A stretch of DNA of 64,000 bases, from assembly GCA_963769255.1 (NCBI GenBank), contig CAVYKV010000001.1, positions 2,728,001-2,792,000 of the forward strand, given 5' to 3'. The notes beneath the pieces were generated by a model that was given only the letters and a program-made list of their open reading frames with translations, searched no databases and was not told the origin of the DNA. Within the stretch, counting starts at the first letter, position 1; each line of letters opens with the position of its first letter. A program made the position numbers and the translations under genes. The DNA comes from JAKACA01 sp963769255. GTDB lineage: Bacteria > Actinomycetota > Acidimicrobiia > Acidimicrobiales > Bog-793. Positions 17,026-25,072 of the stretch are shown piece after piece.

Positions 17026-18825
17026 TCACGCCGTACCCGGGATCCAGTCCGCCGGTGTCAGCCCGTAGGCCTCCTGGGCGTACTCGCGGGCCATGCGATC
17101 GGTCGTGAAGAAGGAGCCGTTGAGGGCGACGGCGGATCGCCGCACCCGCGCGAAGCCATCGGCGTCGCCGTAGAAGAGAGGGGCGACGACTGCATCGAGC
17201 TTGTCGTAGAGGGCGGCGGCGTCGTCGGCCGACACGGCCTCGTCCTCCAGGTCGTCGTCGCCGGCGGCCGCACTCGGGAGCTCGGAGTCGACGGTGGCGT
17301 CGTGACCGATCGCCCAGCCGGTGACACCCTCCACCCAGCCCTCCACCCACCAGCCGTCGAGGATGCTGAGGCTGGGGACGCCGTTGACGGCCGCCTTCAT
17401 CCCGCTCGTACCCGACGCCTCGAGGGGGCGTAGCGGGGTGTTGAGCCAGATGTCGCTGCCGGCGCAGACGGCGCCGGCGACGGCGAGGTCGTAGTCCTGC
17501 AGGAAGACCACCTCCACGCCGGGCGGGGCGCCTCGTTGTGCAGAGACGAGGGCGGCCACGGCCTTCTTGCCCTCCTCGTCGTGGGGGTGGGCCTTTCCGG
17601 AGCAGACGAACTGCAGCCCGCCGTGCCGGGCCGCGATGGCGGCCAACCGCGCCGGGTCGGAGAGGAAGAGCAAGGCGCGCTTGTAGGGAGTGATGCGCCG
17701 CGCAAAACCGATCGTGAGCACGTCCGCCCGCAGCTGCCGCCCGGTGGCCGTGGCCACGAGGGTGAGGAGCGCCTCCTTCGAGCGGCGGTGGGCGGCCGCC
17801 AGGGCCTCGAGCGGCACCTCGCCGGCGTACCGCAGGAGGGCGCTCTCGCCCCGCCAGCCCGGGAGGTGGTCGTCGAAGAAGGACCGCATGGCAGGCGACG
17901 CCCAGTGGACGTGATGGACGCCGTTCGTGATGGAGGTGACGTGGACGTCCGGCATCATGGCCTTCGCCACGGCGGCGTGCCGCCGCGAGACGGCGTTCAC
18001 GTAGCCGGAGAGGGCGGTCCCGAGCGACGTCATGTCGAGGCACCCGTTCGTGAGGACGCCGATGGACTCGAGGAGGTCACGGCGCCGCTCCCCGAGCACG
18101 GTCCTCACGAGCTCGGCGGGGAAACGGTCGTGGCCGGCCGCCACCGGCGTGTGCGTCGTGAACACGCAGCGCGATCGCACCGACGCCACGTCGGCGTCCG
18201 AGGGCTCCGCCCCACCCTCGGCCTCCAGCTCCGCCAGAGTGAGGAGGCCTGCATGCCCCTCGTTCATGTGGAACTTGGCGACCTGGCCGTAGCCGAGCCG
18301 GCGCAGCATGGCGTGGCCGCCGATCCCGAGCACGGCCTCCTGCCGCAGCCGGTGCTCGGTGTCGCCCCCGTACAGCTGGTCGGTGATGCCCCGGTCCGCC
18401 GTGGCGTTGTCGGGGAGGTTCGTGTCGAGGAAGACGACGGCCACGCCGCTTCCCCCACCCTGGCCGCCGACGACGAGGCGCCAGGCCCCGACGGTGACCA
18501 CCGTCCCGGAGATCTCCACCTCCACGTGTTCCGGCAGCTTCTCGAGGAGGTCCTCCGGGCGCCAGGCGACGGGTTCCTCCACCTGCTTGCCGGTCCCGTC
18601 GACCTCCTGGCGGAAGTAGCCGTCACGGTAGAGGAGCGTGACGCCGACGAGTGGCATGCGGAGATCGGCAGCCGAGGCGAGGAGGTCGCCGGCGAGGACC
18701 CCGAGGCCGCCGCTGTAGCTGGGGATGCGGCGGTCGAGAGCCACCTCCATCGTGAAGTAGGCCACGACGGGGCCGTCGCCCGCCGGCGCGGGCCCGCGAC
18801 GGGTCAGGGGGTCGATGACAGGCAT
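17026..18825 (-). CDS. glgP: alpha-glucan phosphorylase (short GlgP type)
   Basis: A 599-residue member of the short alpha-glucan phosphorylase group, which releases glucose-1-phosphate from glycogen or maltodextrins. The N-terminus has the YFTMEVALDRRIPSYSGGLGVLAGD motif in two halves. KFHMNEGHAGLL, the HTPVAAGHDRFP loop and FARRITPYKRALL follow. EASGTSGMKAAVNGV contains the lysine that binds pyridoxal phosphate. The protein lacks the long N-terminal regulatory region of animal enzymes, as usual for this group. Its stop is 10 bases from the convergent malic enzyme stop, and it lies just downstream of the VWA/MoxR pair. Confidence 0.9.
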   Translation of the reverse strand: MPVIDPLTRRGPAPAGDGPVVAYFTMEVALDRRIPSYSGGLGVLAGDLLASAADLRMPLVGVTLLYRDGYFRQEVDGTGKQVEEPVAWRPEDLLEKLPEHVEVEISGTVVTVGAWRLVVGGQGGGSGVAVVFLDTNLPDNATADRGITDQLYGGDTEHRLRQEAVLGIGGHAMLRRLGYGQVAKFHMNEGHAGLLTLAELEAEGGAEPSDADVASVRSRCVFTTHTPVAAGHDRFPAELVRTVLGERRRDLLESIGVLTNGCLDMTSLGTALSGYVNAVSRRHAAVAKAMMPDVHVTSITNGVHHVHWASPAMRSFFDDHLPGWRGESALLRYAGEVPLEALAAAHRRSKEALLTLVATATGRQLRADVLTIGFARRITPYKRALLFLSDPARLAAIAARHGGLQFVCSGKAHPHDEEGKKAVAALVSAQRGAPPGVEVVFLQDYDLAVAGAVCAGSDIWLNTPLRPLEASGTSGMKAAVNGVPSLSILDGWWVEGWVEGVTGWAIGHDATVDSELPSAAAGDDDLEDEAVSADDAAALYDKLDAVVAPLFYGDADGFARVRRSAVALNGSFFTTDRMAREYAQEAYGLTPADWIPGTA

Positions 18826-18834
18826 CCGGGCATA

Positions 18835-20088
18835 TTACGAGGCGCCTCCCTCGGAACCGTCCGCTGTCGATCGTGACCCGACCCTTCCCGACCGGGCTCG
18901 GTGGCTCCCGGAGAGCACGTCGACGAGGTTCTCGAGGGAGGCGAGCGAGTGCCCGTCGACGAAATCGTCCAGGAAGGGAAGCGCTGCCGCCATCCCTCGT
19001 ACGACGGGCGAGTAACCGGGCGAGGCCTTGAGGGGGTTCACCCACACGAGGCGGTGGGCGACTCGCCGCAGGCGGCGCATCTCGCCGGCGAGCACCTCCG
19101 GCTCGCCGCGGTCCCAGCCGTCGGAGAGGATCACGACGACGGCCCCACGGGCGAGACCGCGCACGCCCCATCCGTCGTTGAACGCCTTCAGCCCCTCGCC
19201 GAGCCGGGTGCCTCCGTGCCAGTCGGAGACGGTCACGGCCGCCTCGGCGAGCGCCACGTCCGGGTCGCGCCAGGAGAGCTGCCGGGTGATGCGGGTGAGG
19301 CGCGTCCCGAGGACGAAGACCTCGACGAGGCCGTTCGAGCGTGCGGAGACGGCGGCGTGGGCGAAACGAAGAAACCCCCTCGCGTACTCCTCCATCGACC
19401 CCGAGATGTCGACGATGAGCACGGTGCGCCGCGGCCGCACGGAGGGAGCCCTCCAGGCCCGTTGGATGGGCTCCCCATCGGAGCGGAGGGCCCGCCGCAG
19501 TGTGCGGGCGATGTCCGGGGTGTCCCCGGGCCGCTTCGTGGCAGCGAGGCGCCGGGACCGCCGAGCGAGCGTGATCGTCCGCAGCTCGGCGAAGAGACGC
19601 CTCGCCTCCGCCCAGTCCTCCTCGGTGTAGGTGCCGAAGTCCTTCTGCCGGAGGAGCTCGGCGGCGCTGTAGCGCACGATCTGGTTCGAGAGGGTGTCTT
19701 CCTCCTCGTTCCCGGACTCGTCGCCGTCTCCCTCGGAGGCGAAATCCATCACGACGGGCAAGAGGGTGACGGCCTGGGGGCGCCGCGTCGTCTCGGCACG
19801 GTCGAAGAAGACGCCGAAGCCCCAGTCGTACACCGCCACGTCCTCCCTGCGATGCACGAGCGTCGCCCGCCCGCTCCAGTAGACCTCCGCCCGGCGATCG
19901 AGGCCGACGGTGCCGAGCGCCTGCGCGAAGGCGATGACGCTGCTCACGGGCACCTCGAGACCGCCCGCCCTCAGCAAGGTGGCGAAGCCGACGGCGACTC
20001 GACCCCCGACGTCGTCAGCCACCGCCCCAACCTCTGGTGCCGATGCGGGAGCCGGCTCGCCCGCCTCCCCCGGCGGCGACGGCCTCAC
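18835..20088 (-). CDS. CoxE-like VWA-domain protein
   Basis: A 417-residue protein whose C-terminal half is a von Willebrand A domain with the metal-site motif DISGSM, followed by GGTRLGEGL and VVVILSDGWDRGEP. The N-terminal half (VSSVIAFAQALGTVGLDRR onward) is typical of the CoxE family. Such proteins partner with MoxR AAA ATPases to insert metals or remodel enzyme complexes, for example CO dehydrogenase. The GTG start overlaps the stop of the upstream AAA gene (GTGA), which shows the pairing. No carbon monoxide dehydrogenase genes are in the window, so the client is unknown; the molybdoenzyme at 57,661 is one possibility only. Confidence 0.87.
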   Translation of the reverse strand: MRPSPPGEAGEPAPASAPEVGAVADDVGGRVAVGFATLLRAGGLEVPVSSVIAFAQALGTVGLDRRAEVYWSGRATLVHRREDVAVYDWGFGVFFDRAETTRRPQAVTLLPVVMDFASEGDGDESGNEEEDTLSNQIVRYSAAELLRQKDFGTYTEEDWAEARRLFAELRTITLARRSRRLAATKRPGDTPDIARTLRRALRSDGEPIQRAWRAPSVRPRRTVLIVDISGSMEEYARGFLRFAHAAVSARSNGLVEVFVLGTRLTRITRQLSWRDPDVALAEAAVTVSDWHGGTRLGEGLKAFNDGWGVRGLARGAVVVILSDGWDRGEPEVLAGEMRRLRRVAHRLVWVNPLKASPGYSPVVRGMAAALPFLDDFVDGHSLASLENLVDVLSGSHRARSGRVGSRSTADGSEGGAS

Positions 20089-21041
20089 GCCAGGCGGGCG
20101 GCGGCCGCTTCGATGAGCGCCCGGAAGCCCACCGAGCGCACGCGGTGCTGGTCCTCCTGGTACTTCACGACGGCACCGAGCGTGACCTCGAGGAGGTGCT
20201 CGTCGATCTCGACGGCGCCGAGGCTCGCCACGGCAGCTGCCCAGTCGATCGTCTCGGCGACGCCGGGCGGCTTGTAGAGATCCATGCCGCGGAGCGTCTC
20301 GACGGCCGCCGCGATCTGCCGGGCGAGCCGGGGGGAAGCCTCCGGCGCCCGCAGGAGCACGATCTGCACCTCCCGCTCGAAGCTCGGGTGCTCCACCCAG
20401 TGGTAGAGGCAGCGCCGCTTGAGGGCGTCGTGCACGTCCCGAGTGCGGTTGGAGGTGAGCACGACGACCGGGGGCGCTTCCGCCCGGATCGTGCCGAGCT
20501 CCGGCACCGTGACGGCGTACTCGGAGAGGATCTCGAGGAGGAACGCCTCGAACTCGTCGTCCGCCCGGTCGATCTCGTCCACGAGGAGCACCGGCACGGA
20601 GCCGATGGTGGGCTCGAGCGCCCGCAAGAGGGGGCGACGGACGAGGAACCGCTCGTCGTAGAGCTCGTCCTCCGCCGCCCGGGCGGACTCGCCGCTCGCC
20701 TCCACGGCACGCAGGTGCAGGAGCTGCCGGGCGTAGTCCCACTCGTAGGCCGCCTGCGAGAGGTCGATCCCCTCGTAGCACTGCAGGCGGAGGAGCTCCC
20801 CGCCCGTCCAGCGGGAGAGCACCTTGGCGACCTCGGTCTTGCCGACGCCGGCCTCGCCTTCGAGCAGGAGGGGGCGGTGGAGGCGGAGGGCGAGGAAGAC
20901 GGCCGTGGCGAGCCCTTCGTCGGCCAGGTAGTCGTTGGCGGCCAGTGCCTCCACGACGTCACCGACGCTCGCGGGGCCGGGCCCCGACGTCGCCGGGGGC
21001 GCCGCCACGGGCGTCGGGGGAGACGTCGAGAGTGTGTCCAT
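20085..21041 (-). CDS. MoxR-type AAA ATPase
   Basis: A 318-residue ATPase with Walker A GEAGVGKTEV near residue 65, Walker B VPVLLVDEIDRAD, the SNRTRDVHDALKRRC sensor region and a C-terminal lid. The YEGIDLSQAAYEWDY block after Walker A is typical of the CoxD/MoxR subgroup. It is translated together with the VWA protein (4-bp overlap). These pairs work as metallochaperone or assembly machines. I chose the ATG at 21041 because upstream in-frame sequence is unrelated and reads against the neighbouring gene. Confidence 0.88.
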   Translation of the reverse strand: MDTLSTSPPTPVAAPPATSGPGPASVGDVVEALAANDYLADEGLATAVFLALRLHRPLLLEGEAGVGKTEVAKVLSRWTGGELLRLQCYEGIDLSQAAYEWDYARQLLHLRAVEASGESARAAEDELYDERFLVRRPLLRALEPTIGSVPVLLVDEIDRADDEFEAFLLEILSEYAVTVPELGTIRAEAPPVVVLTSNRTRDVHDALKRRCLYHWVEHPSFEREVQIVLLRAPEASPRLARQIAAAVETLRGMDLYKPPGVAETIDWAAAVASLGAVEIDEHLLEVTLGAVVKYQEDQHRVRSVGFRALIEAAAARLA

Positions 21042-21112
21042 CGGCCACACGCTAATGGGGGTCCGCGACCCGGCTCGCCCATTCGGGCCGCCGTCGTGTC
21101 GCGCCCGAGACC

Positions 21113-21709
21113 TCAGCTCTCTGCCGCCGCCTCCCGCGGGCGGTCGTCGGCCGTGTCCTCCGAGCGGTTGATCTCGGCGATGGTCGAGGCGGCGGAGGCG
21201 GCGGCCTCCGCCAGCAACATCGAGATGAGGGCATCGCCGAGGAGGTTGGGGTTGCCCTCGGAGGCGACTCTCGTGGCGAGCAGGCCGATCTCCCCACCGA
21301 TCTCGGCGAGCTCGAGGGGGACGGCGGTGGCGTGCGACATGGCCGCCGCCAAGGCGGCCTCGCGTTCCGGCGTCGCCGTGGCGGCGAGCAGCCTGCGGGC
21401 GGCGAGCACGGCGGCGTAGGCGTGGGCATCCTCGTCGGCCAGCTCGACGGCGCGCCGGCGCAGGCGGTCGGCCGTCTCGGCGATCTCGCCGGAGGAGTCG
21501 AGGGACCGCTCCGAGAAGCGGGCCGCCATGGCGCACAGCGCCGCAGCCACAGCGAGAGTGAGGCCGGCGGCCGATCCCCCTGCCGGAGCCGGCGTGCGGG
21601 AGGCCAACGAGTCGAGCAGCTGCGACACGGTGAGATCGGCGTACGACCCGCCGCCGTTCGGCGACATCACGTCGGGTCGTGTTCCGTCCGGCCCAGCCCG
21701 CTCCGGCAT
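21113..21709 (-). CDS. cyclodeaminase/cyclohydrolase family protein (FTCD_C)
   Basis: A 198-residue, mostly helical protein of the formiminotransferase-cyclodeaminase C-terminal family. TPAPAGGSAAGLTLAVAAALCAMAAR is the diagnostic N-terminal block, and GNPNLLGDALISMLLAEAAA is the second. Members convert 5-formimino-THF to 5,10-methenyl-THF or hydrolyse methenyl-THF to formyl-THF (FchA-like). Because several neighbours make THF-bound C1 units, a cyclohydrolase role is attractive but unproven. It sits on the same strand just upstream of the AAA gene with a 71-base gap. Confidence 0.82.
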   Translation of the reverse strand: MPERAGPDGTRPDVMSPNGGGSYADLTVSQLLDSLASRTPAPAGGSAAGLTLAVAAALCAMAARFSERSLDSSGEIAETADRLRRRAVELADEDAHAYAAVLAARRLLAATATPEREAALAAAMSHATAVPLELAEIGGEIGLLATRVASEGNPNLLGDALISMLLAEAAASAASTIAEINRSEDTADDRPREAAAES

Positions 21710-21828
21710 GCTGGCATCTCCTTTGAGCTCTCATGCGTGCGCCGGGGACGCACGCGACGAGACCGCCACAGCGCCCGAGGCCGGCACGAGACGGTACCAT
21801 CCGCCCGACGCGACACGAGGAGAGGCTC

Positions 21829-23506
21829 TTGGCCAGCGGGGAGTACGACTTCATCATCGTGGGCGGCGGTTCGGCCGGCAGCTCGCTCGCCAACCGGCTC
21901 TCGGCCGACAGCTCGCACCGGGTTCTCGTGCTGGAGGCGGGTCGCTCCGACTACCCCTTCGACGTCTTCATCCACATGCCGGCGGCGCTCACCTTCCCGA
22001 TCGGGAGCCGCTTCTACGACTGGAAGTACGAGTCGGAGCCGGAGCCGCACATGGGCGGGCGGCGCATCTACCACGCACGCGGCAAGGTGCTCGGAGGCTC
22101 CAGCAGCATCAACGGGATGATCTTCCAGCGAGGCAACCCGCTCGACTACGAGCGCTGGGCCGCCGATCCGGGCATGGGCGACTGGGACTACGCCCATTGC
22201 CTGCCCTACTTCAAGCGCATGGAGACCTGCCTCGCCGGGACCGACGAGTACCGGGGCGAGAGCGGGCCTCTCGTGCTCGAGCGCGGGCCGGCGCGCAACC
22301 CGCTCTTCACGGCGTTCTTCGAGGCTGCACAGCAGGCGGGCTATCCCCTCACGTCCGACGTGAACGGCTATCGCCAGGAAGGTTTCGCGCCGTTCGATCG
22401 CACCATCAACCGGGGCCGGCGCCTCTCGGCCGCCCGTGCCTACCTCCACCCGGTTATGAGCCGGCCGAACCTCACCGTGCAGACGCGGGCCTTCGTCAGC
22501 CGCCTCGTCTTCGAAGGCAGTCGCGCCGTCGGGGTCGAGTACCGCACGGGCCATGGCCCGGCTCGTACCGTGCGGGGCGGGGAGATCATCGTGTGCGGCG
22601 GCGCCTTCAATTCCCCCCAGCTCCTGCAGCTCTCCGGCGTCGGTGCCGCCGGCGACCTCGAACGGCTCGGCATCGACGTCGTGGCGGATCTCCCCGGTGT
22701 GGGCGAGAACCTGCAGGACCACCTCGAGGTCTATGTGCAGTACGCCTGCAAGCAGCCCGTCTCGATGGCCCCCGCCCTCGCCATGTGGCGGCGTCCCTTC
22801 ATCGGCCTCGAGTGGTGGCTGCTCCGGCGCGGGCCGGGCGCTACGAACCATTTCGAGGGCGGTGGCTTCGCGGTGGAGCAACGAAGACGTCGCCTACCCG
22901 AACCTCATGTTCCACTTCCTTCCCATCGCCATCCGCTACGACGGCTCGTCGCCCTCGTCCGGTCACGGCTACCAGGTGCACATCGGCCCGATGTACTCCG
23001 ACGCCCGCGGCAGCGTGCGCCTCGTCTCGCGGGATCCCGCCGTGCACCCGGCCATCTCCTTCAACTACCTCTCGACCGAACAGGACCGGCGCGAGTGGGT
23101 GGAAGCCATCCATGTCGCCCGCGGCATCCTCAACCAGCCCGCCATGGACGAGTTCAATGCCGGTGAGCTCTCCCCCGGCAGCGGCGTCTCGACCGACGCC
23201 GAGATCCTCGACTGGGTCGCCCGCGACGCCGAGACGGCGCTCCACCCCTCCTGCACGTGCCGCCTCGGCGTCGACGACCTCTCCGTCGTCGACCCGTCTT
23301 CGATGCGCGTGCACGGGCTGGACGGGCTGCGGATCGTCGACGCTTCTGTCATGCGGTACGTCACGAACGGCAACATCTACGCTCCCGTCATGATGATCGC
23401 CGAGAAGTCCGCCGACCTCATCCTCGGCAACACGCTCCTGCCGCCCGACCACACCGAGTTCTACCGCCACGGTTCGAGCCCCCTCGAGAAGGGAGGGACA
23501 CCATGA
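21829..23506 (+). pseudogene. betA: GMC oxidoreductase, choline dehydrogenase-like, frameshifted
   Basis: FAD-dependent glucose-methanol-choline family protein, most like choline dehydrogenase, which makes betaine aldehyde. FIIVGGGSAGSSLANRLS binds FAD; KVLGGSSSINGM and GAFNSPQLLQLSGVG are GMC signatures. The second part carries NEDVAYPNLMFHFLP, HPSCTCRLG and VDASVMRYVTNGNIYAPVMMIAEK. The frame changes at about 22,870-22,878; removing one G restores GGFAWSNEDV. I chose the TTG at 21829 because GAGGAG precedes it by a normal spacing. It overlaps the aldehyde dehydrogenase gene by 4 bases (ATGA). The two together would make glycine betaine from choline. Confidence 0.85.
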
Positions 23507-24966
23507 CCGACCCTGTGCGGGGCGCCTTCATCGGCGGCCGTTGGGTCGCCGGCGCCGCCGGCGACATACCGGCCGAGAGCCCGTCCTCCGGCGAGATCTT
23601 CGCCCGTGTCGGTGTCGCCGACGCCGCCCAGGCGGGCGAGGCCGTCGAGGCGGCCGCTGCTGCGTTCGGTCCCTGGGCCGCCCTCTCCAACTTCGAGCGG
23701 GCCGCCATCGTCGCCTCCCTCGGTGCCGCCGTCACGGCACGACGGGAGGAGCTCTCCCGCGCCCTCACGGAGGACCAGGGAAAACCGCTCGCCGAGGCCT
23801 TCGACGAGGTCGACGAGCTCGTCACCTACCTGACCATGGCGGCCGAGGAGGCCAAGCGCCTGGAGGGGTCCGTCCCGTCCTCGGTCTCCGGCTCGCGGCG
23901 AGTCATGACGTTGCGGGTGCCGCTCGGCGTCGTCGGCGTCGTCTCGCCCTGGAACTGGCCTTACACGATGGGCGCCGAGGTCTTCGCCCCCGCCCTCGCC
24001 GCCGGCAACACGGTCGTGTGGGTGCCCGCCCCCACGACGACGGCGTGCTCGGGGCTCCTCGTCGAGGTATTGGGCGAAGCCCTGGCGGCCGCCGAGGCCC
24101 CTCCCGGCGTCTTCAACTTCGTACCGGGGCCGGGCGCCGTCGTCGGCGACGCCGTCGTGTCGCACCGCCTCGTGGCCGGGGTCGGCTTCGTCGGCTCGGT
24201 GGCGACCGGCGCCCTCGTCGCCAGCCGCGCCGCCGGCAAGACGCAGCTCCTCGAGCTCGGGGGCAACGGCCCCATGGTCGTGCTGGAGGACGCCGACTTG
24301 GCGCTCGCCACCTCGGCCGCCCTCGAGGCCGCCTACCTTTGTGCCGGGCAGAGCTGCACGGCGGGCGAGCGGTTCCTCGTCCACCGGGACGTGCGCGCCG
24401 AGTTCGTCGAGCGCGTCGTCGAGGCGACGAAGGCGGACATCCATCTCGGCGACCCCTTCGACCCGGCGACGACGATGGGTCCGGTCAACAACGAGCCGAC
24501 GGCGGCCAAGTTCGATCGTCACGTCGGCGACGCCCTCGGCCGGGGCGCCCGCCTCTGCGCTGGGGGCAGCCGGGAGCAGGGCATGCCGACGGCCCTCTAC
24601 GCCGAGGCGACGGTGCTCGACGGTGTCACGCTCGACATGGCGATCGCCGAGGAGGAGACCTTCGGTCCCGTCGTTCCCGTCGTGGAGGTGGCCTCCATGG
24701 CGGAGGCGCTCGAGCTCACGAACTCGTCGCCCTTCGGGCTGACGGCCGCCGTCTTCACCGAGGACCTCGAGCGCGGCCTCGCCTTCGCCGAGGCGGCCCG
24801 GGCGGGCTGGGTGAACGTCAACCTCTCCACGAACCACTGGGAGACCCACCTGCCCTTCGGCGGGCGGTCCGGGTCGGTGAGCGGGCGGGGGCGAGTGGGG
24901 GGGCGTTTCGTGAGCGAGGCCTTCACCGAGCCGAAGGTGGTCGTCTATCCGGCGCCCCGGCGCTGA
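23503..24966 (+). CDS. aldehyde dehydrogenase, betaine-aldehyde-type context
   Basis: A 487-residue NAD(P)-dependent aldehyde dehydrogenase. VVSPWNWPYTMG holds the oxyanion asparagine, LELGGNGPMVV holds the general base E251, and AGQSCTAGER holds the nucleophile C285. The usual cofactor-binding lysine after the NTVVW block is replaced (VVWVPAP instead of VVWKPAE), which may change cofactor use. It is translationally coupled to the choline-dehydrogenase-like gene, so betaine aldehyde is the likely substrate. The family itself is broad and the sequence alone does not fix the substrate. Confidence 0.88.
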   Translation: MTDPVRGAFIGGRWVAGAAGDIPAESPSSGEIFARVGVADAAQAGEAVEAAAAAFGPWAALSNFERAAIVASLGAAVTARREELSRALTEDQGKPLAEAFDEVDELVTYLTMAAEEAKRLEGSVPSSVSGSRRVMTLRVPLGVVGVVSPWNWPYTMGAEVFAPALAAGNTVVWVPAPTTTACSGLLVEVLGEALAAAEAPPGVFNFVPGPGAVVGDAVVSHRLVAGVGFVGSVATGALVASRAAGKTQLLELGGNGPMVVLEDADLALATSAALEAAYLCAGQSCTAGERFLVHRDVRAEFVERVVEATKADIHLGDPFDPATTMGPVNNEPTAAKFDRHVGDALGRGARLCAGGSREQGMPTALYAEATVLDGVTLDMAIAEEETFGPVVPVVEVASMAEALELTNSSPFGLTAAVFTEDLERGLAFAEAARAGWVNVNLSTNHWETHLPFGGRSGSVSGRGRVGGRFVSEAFTEPKVVVYPAPRR

Positions 24967-24973
24967 TCGGTCC

Positions 24974-24988
24974 GCCGCCGCAGGCGGC
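24974..24988. terminator. weak hairpin between convergent genes
   Basis: GCCGCC and GGCGGC pair across a 3-base loop just after the aldehyde dehydrogenase stop. There is no T-run, so intrinsic termination is uncertain. The rest of the 106-base gap shows nothing else. Confidence 0.3.
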
Positions 24989-25072
24989 TCAGATCTCGCT
25001 ACCGAGTGACCAAAGTGAGCGAAGCCGGCATGGTTCGAGCGCCCTTGCAGCTCAGTACGCCGGCGGCGGGGC

